DNA of 64,000 nucleotides from Isoetes taiwanensis. Its lineage: Eukaryota; Streptophyta; Lycopodiopsida; Isoetales; Isoetaceae. The notes under the pieces were generated by a model, which saw only the letters and a program-made list of their open reading frames with translations, searched no databases and was not told the origin of the DNA. Of the stretch, positions 44,192 through 55,039 are shown piece after piece. Position numbers and translations under genes: made by a program. The stretch covers positions 562,001-626,000 of the forward strand of contig JAJEKV010000124.1 in the NCBI GenBank assembly GCA_021234155.1. The letters are read 5' to 3'. Position 1 is the stretch's first letter. Each line of letters starts with the position of its first letter.

Positions 44192-44818
44192 TTGGCACAA
44201 CCCCGTGTCAAAAGTGGAAGTTTCGCGGCAGATGTTGGCGGATATGCGGCGGCTTGTGGAAGAAGTTGGGGTTATCACGCTAGCGACAAGAAGTCGTCGA
44301 AGAGTATCGCCGACAAGCATCGAACAGTAAGAGAGTTCAAAGTTGGAGATGATGTTTGGCTCAAGATCAAGGTGAAGCAGGCGAAGCTCAGGATCGGCAA
44401 TTGCAAGAAGCTTGCTCCAAGGTGGGCTGGACCTTTCAGAATAGTCAAGAGAGTAGGTAATCAATCCTACAAGCTAGATTTGCCAGCACACCTAAAGATT
44501 CATAAGGTCTTCCACGTGAGTTTGTTGAAGAAGCATACTCCAAATCCAGATCAAGTCTTGGATTCGCCAACGTTGTTGGAAATGACGGAGGAGCAGCTGG
44601 AGATAGTTCCAGAATTGATTCTTGATAAAGCTTTCAAGAAAACAAGGAGATCAGAATTCCTCCAGTATTTGGTCAAGTGGAAACACTTACCAGTGGAAGA
44701 TGCGACGTGGGTACTTAAGAAAGATTTAGTAAAGCAGTATCCGCAGTTTATGGAGCAATGGGACGGCAAGGTCATCTCCGAAGAAATCGGCTCAGGCATG
44801 TCGATTTGTGTAGGTTAA
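44192..44818 (+). CDS. Integrase C-terminus with GPF motif and chromodomain
   Basis: A clean frame to TAA at 44,816-44,818. It has a GPY/F module (APRWAGPFRIVKRVG), then HVSLLKKHTPNP, and ends with a chromodomain (about 44,610-44,755): LILDKAFKKTRR, QYLVKWKHLP, DATWVLKKDL. In HP1-type chromodomains three aromatic residues bind methylated H3K9. Here the Trp of VKWK is kept, but the first aromatic appears to be Leu and the Tyr after KG is Leu in KHL. This suggests a chromodomain without a full cage. The 5' part of this frame overlaps the end of the integrase core. The start is not a real initiation site, since the product is part of Pol. Confidence 0.85.
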   Translation: MAQPRVKSGSFAADVGGYAAACGRSWGYHASDKKSSKSIADKHRTVREFKVGDDVWLKIKVKQAKLRIGNCKKLAPRWAGPFRIVKRVGNQSYKLDLPAHLKIHKVFHVSLLKKHTPNPDQVLDSPTLLEMTEEQLEIVPELILDKAFKKTRRSEFLQYLVKWKHLPVEDATWVLKKDLVKQYPQFMEQWDGKVISEEIGSGMSICVG

Positions 44819-45684
44819 TTCTTGTGTAGTAAGATTAATCTACGCATGCAACCTATGCTTAGTATGGGTCGCATGCGTTGTTACCGATGATGGGACCACT
44901 ACGGTGATCTCTAGGGCGTGGTGTAATGTCAATGTAGGCATGACCGCGTTTCCGCTTGGGCGAGTGGAAGGTAGATTAGAAAGTCTACTTCTGTCCCACG
45001 GAAGTAGACGACCTCGAGAGAAAGGAGGTCATGAAGGAATGCATTGATAGGGAAAGCACCTTTAGCCCCATATATGCTTTGATAGGAGGAATCTATCCTT
45101 CGCCCCCCACTTCCACGAGAAGGATATCCTCCTTTGGGCAACTAGAGGTGTAGGCATGAGCGGCATATAGGCATATAGGGCTATTTGTCTCGCGGCCATA
45201 ATGGAAGATTCACCCTCTTCCTCTGTAGGAGATTAGCCATGCATCCATGTAGATAGGTGGGGTGGTCACCATATAATCAAAATTTTATTTAATAATTAAA
45301 TGGTACTAACGTAGTGTCGACACAGCCGATGAGAGCGCTCGGGAGGGCAAGGAGGTCGAAGCTGAAGACTTGCAACACAAATTTTGTTGGAATGTGTTGC
45401 AAGGAATGAAGAGTGCCTCGGACGTTAATTCTAAATTTTGATGAACTTAATTGTAATGTTAAGTGAATTGTGGAGTAATCTGTTAGTAATGTTGTGAATT
45501 GATAAGTTATGTTATAATACAACAATGTGATAATGTCATTAAAAAAAAAAAAAAATAATATTACCTTAAGGTAATTTTAATAAATGTGTAGGAATTATAG
45601 TAGCCATCATTATGTATCAAGTTGTTGCGGTCGAGGTTGATCCCAAGGTGGGAGACCCACGATCTTGCGGGACAGCATCATTTC
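44819..45684 (+). other. Chromovirus 3' untranslated region
   Basis: No coding frame of note. A segment at 44,880-44,950 (TTACCGATGATGGGACC... GTGTAATGTCAATGTAGGCATG) is similar to 16,597-16,660 of the second chromovirus, so the 3' UTR is shared between families. An A-run of 15 lies at 45,541. Confidence 0.6.
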
Positions 45685-45697
45685 AAGGTGGGGAGAA
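45685..45697 (+). promoter_or_regulatory. Polypurine tract
   Basis: AAGGTGGGGAGAA directly before the 3' LTR: the plus-strand primer for reverse transcription. The second chromovirus has AAGGAGGGGAGAA in the same place. Confidence 0.9.
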
Positions 45698-47362
45698 TGT
45701 GGCGTTCGGCAGACGGTATCGGCCCCGGGGCGTATATCACGTCTTACCCTCGATCACCGCGTACCGCGCCACTCGGTGAATTTGTGCGCAGCGTGTAGCC
45801 AGGTGAGTAGCCTAGGGGGCAACTTGCCAGAAATATGTGCAACTATTAATGTGCACATTTTCCAATGTACACATTAATGTGGGCACACATTTCCAAGTGG
45901 ACACTTCATGCCAAGTGGGCCACACCCATAGGTGCAATTAATGTGAACATTTTCCAATGTACACATTAATGTGGGCACACATTTCCATGTGTGCACATTT
46001 GGCCACCTAGCCCTTAAAGGCAAGTGGGCCCATGCTCCAATTATCCCACATGCCAAAGGGGATAATTGGAAACCCTAACCAACTCCCTTGTCTATATAGG
46101 GTAGGAAACCCTAACTAGCCCAATTTTTCGATTTTAGGGCTTAGGGACTGTTTTTGGCGCCTCAACGGCCAAAACCGCATCGAACTCGGACTAGGAGAGT
46201 TGCACCCCCTTAGTTTCTCTAGATTCGAGCGTTTCAGTTTGGGATGGTCGAGCTCAGGTCGGGAGCCCCTCAAGGATCGGGGTATTTGGCCAATTAGATA
46301 GTCTAAACCCTATTTTAGTCATTGAATCGGTAGGTTTTAGCCTATTAGAATGGCCATCGGACCCTCTAGATAGCGATTCTAACTAAAGAACCTAACTCTA
46401 TGTTGTAGGTTAGATCTTGTTCTTTAGTTCTTCTGTGATGTATATGAATGATGTATCTCTATGAACTCCTTGTATTGGGAAGGGGGGGTAGAGACCTAAA
46501 GCTTTGTAGTTGATGCTCCTAGAGTAGCCTCTCTAGCACTGCTTGTAGATTCGGCACGTGCACAAGAGCCACACCGGGATGTGGGTGAAGGGGCGGTGGC
46601 AGAGAAGAAGGAGGTTCATGTCCTGACTCATGAACGATCCCTCTGGTGTGTAAAGCCTACCGGGGATCATTGTGACTAGGTCCAATGGCTTGCCACTGCG
46701 TGTGGGCAAGGCATGGGCTCGACACCCGTGAAGTGGTGTTCACTTTCCAGTGGGTTCAGTCGAATACGGGCAGTGGCCCTCTAGTCACCTTGAGTCAGCA
46801 TGTAGATCTCTGGAGGGAGTGATCCCTACCTGCCCCATCGGAACTGGGAGGATGAGCCCAGGAGTAGCCCTCTTGGCTATGCATCCGGCGGGCTACAGTC
46901 AGGTCCCGACACTTTTCAGACCACTCTGCAAAGTGTGCACAGGAGGGGCGGATGGAGTGGACAACCCTAAGCTATGTTCATATGCCAGCCAAATCCATTG
47001 CCATGAATTCTGTCTGCAATGAACTCTGGAGACCCAAGCCGTCAGTCATCCCTTGAGTCTGAGCCTTGGGTAGGATTCCCTATGTGATGTGCTGATCTTT
47101 GTCTATGCAGATATGTGGAGGACCATCCTTCGTGATGGTCATATGATATTGATGTATGTGCTACTGACATGTATGTTTACGCTTCCGCAGCTAGGTAGGC
47201 CCTGAGGGAGACGGGGTGCAATGACCCTTCCACTCTTCCCACTGGAACCCGTCACGGTTGCAGTGTTATGTGGAGGGCCCTGTATTAGCATGGAGCTGGT
47301 ATGGGGGATGAACTCCTGTTTGTGTACGGTGAGGGCACCGTATACGAGTAGGGGACGTCACA
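45698..47362 (+). repeat. 3' LTR of the H3-carrying chromovirus
   Basis: 1,665 bp, matching the 5' LTR throughout, with TATA CTATATAG at 46,092-46,099. Differences between the two LTRs are few and mostly clustered small changes of CAG/CGG or CTG/CCG type and short indels. Confidence 0.9.
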
Positions 47363-47367
47363 GGTGT
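47363..47367 (+). repeat. Target-site duplication, right (GGTGT)
   Basis: Exact copy of the five bases before the 5' LTR. Confidence 0.9.
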
Positions 47368-48840
47368 GCTATCTTCGAACCACAAGGAGCCCATATCTTG
47401 GTGAAAGCAATGGAATATACTACTTATCGAGTGTGAAGAGACTGTGTTCTCCACATCAGATATACACAAACTTGAGAGAATAGGAATGAACTAATTTAGA
47501 TATGGATTGCATAGAAATACATATTCATAATTTGCTTCTAACCATGGGAAAGTTCGTCGCTTGCTTATTTTTTCTTTTGCCATATCTGTTGGAGAGTATA
47601 CATGCCTCACTTGTACAAATATCTCTTTGCCTGATCGAAAACCGACCACCAAAGCCTTCCAATATGTAGAAACAGCATTTCTCCTGCATCTTTTGACTCG
47701 CCATTCACCTCTCATTCCGGGTTGGGATGTAACAAAGCCCCCGGTCGACACCACGAAGCTTTCAAATTCATTTCCGACTGTGATAGAGCTTACAACCATC
47801 TAGAGTCACAGAATTCAAATCAGAATGTGGAGCGGAATCGAAATACTAGGAAAGGCTCGGCGATTTTACCTTGATCAAAGCTTTTTTGCGGTCGAAACTC
47901 CCTTTGGCGCAGGTCGAAGCTATTCCCGAGCAAATCGAAGTTCCCTTGGCGCGGGCAATCGATCTTCGCGCAAACTCTGTTGAAGAAAACACCTGAGCGG
48001 GAATTGAGGGCGGGAGCTAATGGTCATAATTACTGCGTGTATAATCTGACACCCAAAGCTAGAGGCACAGGTATTACCGAAGCTACGTGCAGCTGACACC
48101 TGGAATGGCGAAGCCAAGGCTCGGTAAAAAAACTCTGTACAAGCTCGGCTCCCCATTGGCCGCGAGCTTTTTGACATGGCATCGAGCTTTGGCCCTTAAT
48201 TGACTCCAAAAAAACTCTAATGTTTGAGTTTAAATCTGTATTTTACTATGTAAATTTCCTGTGTTAAACTGTGTATATAAACTTGGCGCTGCCGCTTAAG
48301 CTCAGCTAGGACTAGAAGTTTCCTAACTGGGAGGAAAAAAGGTCCCAACACTTGTTACATAATAAATAACTCATCCTCACGTATGAAAGGGTTCTTGCAT
48401 TCAAACATTACAGAACCCCTTCCCACCCCCCCCAAAAAAAACTCCAATATAAAAGAAAAGAAATTAGATTGATTCACATGCACGCATGCACAAGCGCGCA
48501 CGCACACACATATGAAGGGAGGGAGAGATTGATATGAAGTGTAAATTCAGGGTTGATCGTACAAGAACGAAGAATAAAGGATACAAACACAATACTCTTA
48601 CAGCTACAGCTCACCACCCAACTGGGCTATACGAGCAAGAGAGCTTTTATGAATGATTAAATTTTGGAAGAAGGAAAGGATAAGAATAGAATAGAGAAAC
48701 TCAATTTAGGTACTAGAGAATTCTCTCTCTAGCAAGATCATGAATCCATTGATAGAGAGGAATTAAAGAATAAGCTAAGAATAGATTTTGGAAAATCTCC
48801 AAGGATTGAATAATTTTACCCAATTCAATTAATCCTTAAC
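47368..48840 (-). other. Right insertion flank; possible 5' exons of the interrupted minus-strand gene
   Basis: Minus-strand frames at 47,799-47,491 (contains WKALVVGFRSGKEIFVQVRH) and 48,177-47,920 may be upstream exons or 5' UTR of the gene whose listed exons begin at 34,587. I could not join them in frame across the insertion site. A CA/GC-rich microsatellite lies at 48,477-48,510. The rest has no recognisable content. Confidence 0.35.
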
Positions 48841-49050
48841 TCAAATAGCTTTTCTAAAGTTTCTCCTCCTGGAATCAGGCCTTACAAGAAGGAAGTTGGC
48901 ATGGCGATTTTTTGGAAGGGAGTATTACCCTGGTTCTAAAGAAAGGGGACCACTAAATCTGAAAAACTAGAGGCCCATTAGTATGATGAATACTGTATAC
49001 AAAATTGTGGCTAAGGCCTTAGCAAGAAAACAGAGAGACATGCTTCCTAA

Positions 49051-51711
49051 GGCCGAAATCACACTACAGGCCGAACCACAAAAATACGTGGCAAGGACGG
49101 TCGCCCGGTAAAACCTTAAAAAATTTGGCCTCTCTCTTGCTATCACACTTATCCCTGTCCAAAATGGACACGTCAGTTGCCACGCAATCTCAGTAATCGT
49201 CCCCGGTTTCTTCACAGCAGCGTCGTTCTCATGGAGTGACTGTTCTCCAAGATATCCACTTTGTTTTTGGTAAGCAAACACCTCTGGCAATTTGCACTAC
49301 AAACTCCGGCAATTTCCACCTATTCTATAAACTATGGAAGAAGAATACGTTTACTTACATAATTTACTCACTCACATAGTGTTAATTTTGAATGAGGCAA
49401 ACAAGCCTCAGAACCAACGACCAAGAGATCAAGATTCTTACTTCAACATCAGGAATGATTATAGCGGATTTAGAGCACCTTGAGAAATATTATTAAAAGT
49501 GCATCAGAGATGTTGATGTATAAAAAGCTCATATTGTAGCAGGTTAAAATCTGTCTGTTTTGATATGAATCAATTTTTGCAAGATTATGACTATGATCAA
49601 TGCAACGTCTTTTTGGTTCTTTCATCTTTCCAACATCTGAAGAAAAGAAAGTTATTTGAGTAGAAACTATCCTCGTTGCCCATAACGTGCATACAACCAC
49701 TCTGATACTACAATGACCTCCCAAAAATAGGTAGGTACTTGGCTTGTTAGCTGGTCAGCTAGGAAAAAGTCTGCCAGAACCACCTGATAAACAATGAGCC
49801 ACACGTCAATACTCACATGGATGAGGAAACTTCAGCAAAATTGTAAGAAACTTACAGCTGCAAAACATTACAAACATGACAAGGCATTGGCCATTTTATA
49901 TGTTGCCATTTAGGAAAACTAATTGTAAAGATAGTGGAGGGAAACTGATAAAGATGTAGGTACTCCATACGTCATTGAAGCAATTGAAGCCATATTCCCA
50001 TCAGTGTGCCAAATAAATCTGCACAAGCATATTATAACACAAAAGGATTTCATTCTATATTACTTTCATAAACTATTCCACATAAAAAAAAGGCAATATT
50101 TGCACCCATTTATTGCACGCATGTCACTGCAACAACTTGCTTGGAACAGATTGGGAAAAAATTCGAGTCAGAACCATGTGCTTCTTAGACCACATGTGAA
50201 TGCTTTCTCATATATGAAGTCAGGAAGAAGGCAACTGAGTGTAACTATAATTAAAACAAAAATGGAGTATTAGAGCTACAAATAGGACAGCACCTACAAA
50301 TTTGAGCGTAAGTTATTGTCTAAAGCTTCTTGCATGTACCTGTGTACCTGCAATGCAGAAATTATATTTAAAAAGTCACATTCAAGGTGGAAATGGATAA
50401 AGCCATTGCACTAGTACCACTATTCAATTAGTGTAAGTAAAGATATAGTACAGAAAGGAAAAGGTGTCATTTCATGGTGGTAAGTATGTAAGTGATGAAA
50501 GGAAAAGGTGTCATTCATGGTGGTAAGTATGTAAGTGATGTAGCTTGTGGAAAATTATGTGCCCATCACACCACATGTGCATGCTCTAATATATGTCAAC
50601 ACCTTTTTTTCCAGCCAATAAAAAATCATCAAGTTCTTTCATTAGCTTTTCCAAAGTCATAACTCACCTCTTACCAATAAAGAAATCTGAATCCATACTT
50701 TCCTGTATCATTTACTTACAGGTTTTCCAACAATAGTGTCCCTGCATCAAAATCACTTGGCACTATTTTGGCAACATTTTATCCCCTATCAGAAATCGAA
50801 GATCCTATATACATGCCTATGAGTACTTCAAAGAGCTATGAAAAGATAGCTTTTAGAAAACTAACAGGGTATGTGAAAGGTGCTGTCTAAGCAAAATGGC
50901 ATCTATTAGGGTGAATAAATTGGTTGTGGAAAACACTGATTACAAGGGAAATGGGAAACACTGATTTCGATCAGATCAAGGCCCAGGCTAGGCTAGATTT
51001 GGTAATAATGGATGAATGTGGACAGACTATTATGTTGAAGGCATGGGGTTTGCATACGAGGAACCATTAATAAAAGTACATCTCAAAGGAAAGAATATTC
51101 AAAATCAAACATGAACTACAATTAGAATAGAATCCGTCAAGTCCATAGTGACCAAGCTTTCAACAAAAATGAAGAGTAGAGCTTCCAACGAAATGAAGAA
51201 TCTGAGTGTCATTGTGCAGGGCACATATTCAAGTTGACTAGCACCCAGCTAAGGCCAAAGGAAACATTCAAGCACAAAAAAATTTACGTTTCATACAGAA
51301 GAATGGATGTGAATGATGCAATCATGATATAATCGCAATTTCTTGTAATGCTTGCAATTCAAATAAGTGAAATCGTAATCCATATCCATACCTTAGGAAA
51401 AACGAAGTTTGATGAATAGCTTCTAGTAAAAGCTTGCGCAATGGTTGAGCGCATTCGTTCTCTTTCCCTATCACTGGCGCCAAAATTTGCAAGAAGAGGA
51501 GCGATGACTTGGAAAACTCTGCTGACGTGGTGCCTGCCAAAAGTTTAGACAGGCGGTGTTGCCCGTCGAAACTCGGCAGGGTGCCGAAATGCTGATTGGA
51601 CTTTGGGCACCCTAAGTGTGATAGGATGCATGCCAAAAACGGCCATGTGTCTTTTTCTCATTGGCCTTTGATTATATTTTTTTTAGTTCAGGCCGTAGTG
51701 TGATTTCGGCC
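49051..51711. mobile_element. PIF/Harbinger-like DNA transposon, non-autonomous
   Basis: 2,661 bp with terminal inverted repeats GGCCGAAATCACACTAC (17 bases perfect, similarity continuing a few bases further) and a 3-bp TAA target duplication (49,048-49,050 and 51,712-51,714). TIR style and TWA-type target fit PIF/Harbinger. No transposase is visible. The ends contain moderate-GC stretches (49,090-49,300 and 51,440-51,600) that could be captured host sequence. Confidence 0.8.
50453..50539 (+). repeat. Tandem duplication of a 44-base unit
   Basis: GAAAGGAAAAGGTGTCATTT... at 50,453-50,496 is repeated at 50,497-50,539 with a single base missing. Confidence 0.85.
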
Positions 51712-52069
51712 TAAGATAATCAGAAACTCGCAAACAGGCTTTGTACAGGGCAGATTGATTTTTGAAAATATTATAACTTTAAGACTAGCACAGGAATGGG
51801 CAATGGACTCAGCTTGCAGTAATAATGCTAGAATTTGAAAAGGCCTATGACCGAGCTGACTGGGTCTTCTTAGAAAGGATGATGGAAAAGCTTGGGATTC
51901 CTCTTGAGTTTATTAGAGCCGCCTCTTTATTGTATAGAAATTCAACCAGCCGGGTCCTTCTCAATGGGGTGATTGGAGACTCGATCAAGCATTTTGAAGT
52001 GAGAGTTAGAAGGATTAAACTTGCAATCCAGCAGAGTATCATCTTGAGCTCCTAGATCTTGTTACGGGG

Positions 52070-53945
52070 ATTAGATTAGACTTGATGGAATTAATTTTGC
52101 GACCAAAATAGTGACATAAATCATTGAGGATTATCTTGGCTTGATGGATGGGTTGCAAGTTCATAGAGATAAGAAGAAAGGTATCATCTGCAAAATGCCC
52201 ATTTACAATTGATCAGTCATAGTATTGGCTGAAGGATACAGACCTGTAATATTGCCTTCCTTCTTGGCTTTTTGAAATTTGCTGTGTGAAGAGCTTCCAT
52301 GACAATAATGAAGAGGAAGGGGCCAGCCTTGCTTGACCCCTCTTTTTATTTGAAAGATGTGGCTACATTCTCCATTGATAAGAATAGATGAGGTTCATTT
52401 ATGAAGTATTGTGGAGAAGAGCTTGATGGAATTGATGCTCAATTCCAATTTACTGCCGCAAACATCTAAAAAATTCTAGTTCACCGTATGAAATGCCTTG
52501 GCAATATCTGGATTTAAGAGAGCCACCTCTTGATTCCAATCCTTTATCCATCTAAGACCTAATGTTGCAGTGGCAACATTGTCTAAGATGTTTATGCCTT
52601 TTAGTTAGGAAGATTGGCTGGGACTAATAATGTTCTTGAGAATGCCTTTTAGCCTTTGAGTAACTACAGCTGAAATGATTTTATAAATAATATAAGTTAG
52701 CGAGATAGGCCGGAGTAATGAAGCTGGTGTTGATCCTATCATCCATTTTCTTCTTGATGAGAAACACATTCATAATGTTCAAGATGTAACTCTCAGTTGG
52801 CGTAAAGAATTTTGCAAGCAAACCTCAGGTCCTGGAGACTTTCCATTCTTCATATTCATGACAATCTGTTGTAATTTTTCTAAAGAAAAGAGAGAAGTTA
52901 GCAGTTAATTTTGGTCCTAAGTAGCTCTGATGTCTAGATTGATGAAGTTATCAAATCTATAAAGTCAGCATCTGCTTTGTATACATGATATTGATAAAAT
53001 TGTTAATGCCAGCAATTGTAAGACCATTATCATGTACAATACTTGCTCCATTGACTACAACCTTATGAATCTGATTTCTTGTAACCTTATCTTTGGCTTT
53101 GACAAAGAATATTTTGAGTTTGCTCTTTCATCTTCTTTCAACTCAGTGATCTTGGCTTTAAGCTTCTTTCATCATCATCGTCATCATCGTCATCCAATCA
53201 ATCTATCTATAAAGAAAGCTTTTTAAAATCTACAAAGTAGAAAAAAGAATTTGTTTCCATCGATCCGAGCCCTCGGATCGAGATTCAAGAGGGGGCGAGC
53301 ATGCATGTCTCGCATGCATGCATTGCATACCTTCTCTGGTTGGGAGATCGCTATATTAGGCGAGGTTCTTCAGCAATGTCTCATCGGCGCTTCCTCTTCT
53401 CTCTTAGCAGTACCTTATTCTCTATTCTTTGAAACCATGCAGGGGAGGGGCTTCTCCCTGCTTGGATTGACCAATTTGGCATTTCTTTCATGCTGTGGCA
53501 TGTCCTTTCTCAGCCTTGCCTCTTCTTTAGCCATAGCCCGTTGACCTTTGTCCTTGATCCCGTTTTGATAAGGAAGTTCTCTTCTATTCGGAAGGTTTTT
53601 GTCGTTTTCATGCGAGCCCCATTCTAGAATTCCATCGATCCGAGCAATCGGATAGAAATTCTAGAGGGGGCGAGCATGCATGTCTCGCATGCATGCATTG
53701 CATGGCTTCTCTGGTTGGGAGATAATCTGCTCCAATTCTAAGCTCTTCATTTTCAATATCCATCTTGATTCTATCGTGGTCATCCCCGCTGGAGTTCGGC
53801 AGCTGACTTCTGAGGTTTTTGAGGAAGGCAAGCTTGGTATAATGGATCTCTTTTCCCCAGACCTTAATCTTATTCTTAATGATCTTAACAAGATTGCACC
53901 ACCAAGACACCCAATTATGCGTGTTGTGGGGCTTATTAAAAGCAT
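52070..53945 (-). mobile_element. Second LINE fragment, opposite orientation
   Basis: On the minus strand the sequence 53,910-53,640 reads as LINE linker (KLAFLKNLRSQLPN, NEELRIGADYLPTREAM), and 52,560-52,290 as reverse transcriptase (LNPDIAKAF near 52,500; KRGVKQGWPLP near 52,330, the GVKQGCPLSP motif of LINEs). Frames are heavily broken. It runs towards the plus-strand LINE and meets it near 52,050. Confidence 0.7.
53256..53723 (+). repeat. Pair of ~93-base direct repeats
   Basis: TCCATCGATCCGAG...GGTTGGGAGAT occurs at 53,256-53,349 and 53,631-53,723. Both contain the alternating GCATGCATG...GCATGCATGCATTGCAT and a short CGATCCGAG/CTCGGATCG palindrome. The spacing is 375 bases. The second copy continues into LINE sequence, the first does not. 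Confidence 0.7.
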
Positions 53946-54533
53946 CTGTAATCTATAATATGAATGATACTATCTTTGAAATCTGGATGACTAATCAGTT
54001 CCGTATTAACCCCTATATACGACTTTTTGGAGGTGGAAAACCCCTACATACATAAATAAGAAAAGCCAATTTCCATGCCCCTTCTGTAGATGTACTTAAG
54101 ACTAGCTTCCTACCCGATCTTGTACCCGAGCCTTATTTAGAGAAAAAATGATGTTTAGAGAAGCAAAAAAAAAAATGTCATAATATTTTTAATAGACATT
54201 TCTCGCATCTCCATCTCGGTCTAAAATGTAGCGAGCACACAACGTCCAAATCGTGCTTCTTATTTGGTCAATCAAGTCATCCTTTATACTCTACAAAGAC
54301 AACAATATCAATTTTCAATTGCACAGAGAGATTCCACTTCATATTGACCTAAATGGAACAACTTGCACAATAAATTAAATAAATTTAAATCCATGTATTT
54401 TTATATGGTATTTTCAATGTATTGTCCACCAATGCACATTTAAACTTTGTCTAATGTATTGTCCACCCTAAATGTACACTTAGAATGTATTAGAATGGAT
54501 TCTATACCTTAAAGTTGGTTAAGAATCCATCTT

Positions 54534-55038
54534 TTACATTGCAAGAATTTGATACAAGCATGATCCTCTTTCGTCCCACAAAAAACCTACCAAACCATCA
54601 TCTCTAGCACACCATTGGACTATCCTCTTGATTACGATCTCATCTTCGACCATGGTAGTTGGTACACTTCCATGGATCAAGCCATTTTTCAAGACATAAT
54701 TGAAATATCTTTGCCAAGTATGCAAATGTTTCCTCATTTATTCCTGCCTTTAAAGTGTCTTACCAGTAGTCTGCCTTGTTGTTGCTAAACTTGAATCTCC
54801 AAAGTTCATAGACAAAACGTTGTGCATCCCCCCCCACCACCACAACAATTGATTGTTCAAACAACTCTTTTGTTGTTTGCTTGTACCGTTTCTCATGGCC
54901 AGGCCTTAATATGTTCTGCACAATGTCAGTTAAAAAATTCCACAATGCAGGCTTGCCTTCAAATTTACCATGAGAATATGCCTCTTTAATATCCATGCAA
55001 AATTTATGCACATTACCATGTTTCATAGATTCGCACAA
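54534..55038 (-). pseudogene. Unrecognised minus-strand coding remnant
   Basis: Two frames in series: 55,038-54,760 (MCESMKHGNVHKFCMDIKEA..., FLTDIVQNILRPGHEKRYKQ, RFVYELWRFKFSNNKADYW) and 54,737-54,534 (LHTWQRYFNYVLKNGLIHGS, DEIVIKRIVQWCARDDGLVG). The first ends in a stop at its junction with the second, so it looks like one protein broken by a nonsense or frameshift change. I do not recognise the family. Codons and composition look like real coding sequence. Confidence 0.4.
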
Positions 55039-55039
55039 T

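Larger units (their letters stand above)
34655..47362 (+). mobile_element. Complete Ty3/gypsy chromovirus carrying a histone H3-like gene
   Basis: This 12,708-bp element has TG...CA LTRs (34,655-36,311 and 45,698-47,362), a tRNA-iMet primer site, a polypurine tract and flanking GGTGT duplications. Its order is: LTR, PBS, hairpin repeats, H3-like ORF, hairpin repeat, accessory ORF X, AT-rich spacer, gag with zinc knuckle, protease, reverse transcriptase, RNase H, integrase with GPF motif and chromodomain, PPT, LTR. Integrase after RNase H places it in Ty3/gypsy, and the chromodomain makes it a chromovirus. The two LTRs are nearly identical apart from small clustered differences, indicating a young insertion. 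Gag-pol has frameshifts that may be real or consensus errors. It lies antisense to a host gene. Confidence 0.92.
48860..52045 (+). mobile_element. LINE (non-LTR retrotransposon) fragment, split by a DNA transposon
   Basis: Reverse-transcriptase sequence reads RPISMMNTVYKIVAKALARK up to 49,050, then resumes at 51,712 as KIIRNSQTGFVQGRLIFENI, EKAYDRADWVFLERMMEKLG and LLNGVIGDSIKHFEV. Joining the two parts removes 49,051-51,711 plus one TAA duplication and restores the frame exactly at MLPK-IIRN. One frameshift follows near 51,835. The 5' endonuclease part and the 3' end are missing, so the LINE is dead. Confidence 0.85.

Noticed and set aside
54534-55038. Assignment of the minus-strand remnant to a transposase family
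   Set aside because: I found no DDE or zinc-finger motif; naming a family would be a guess.
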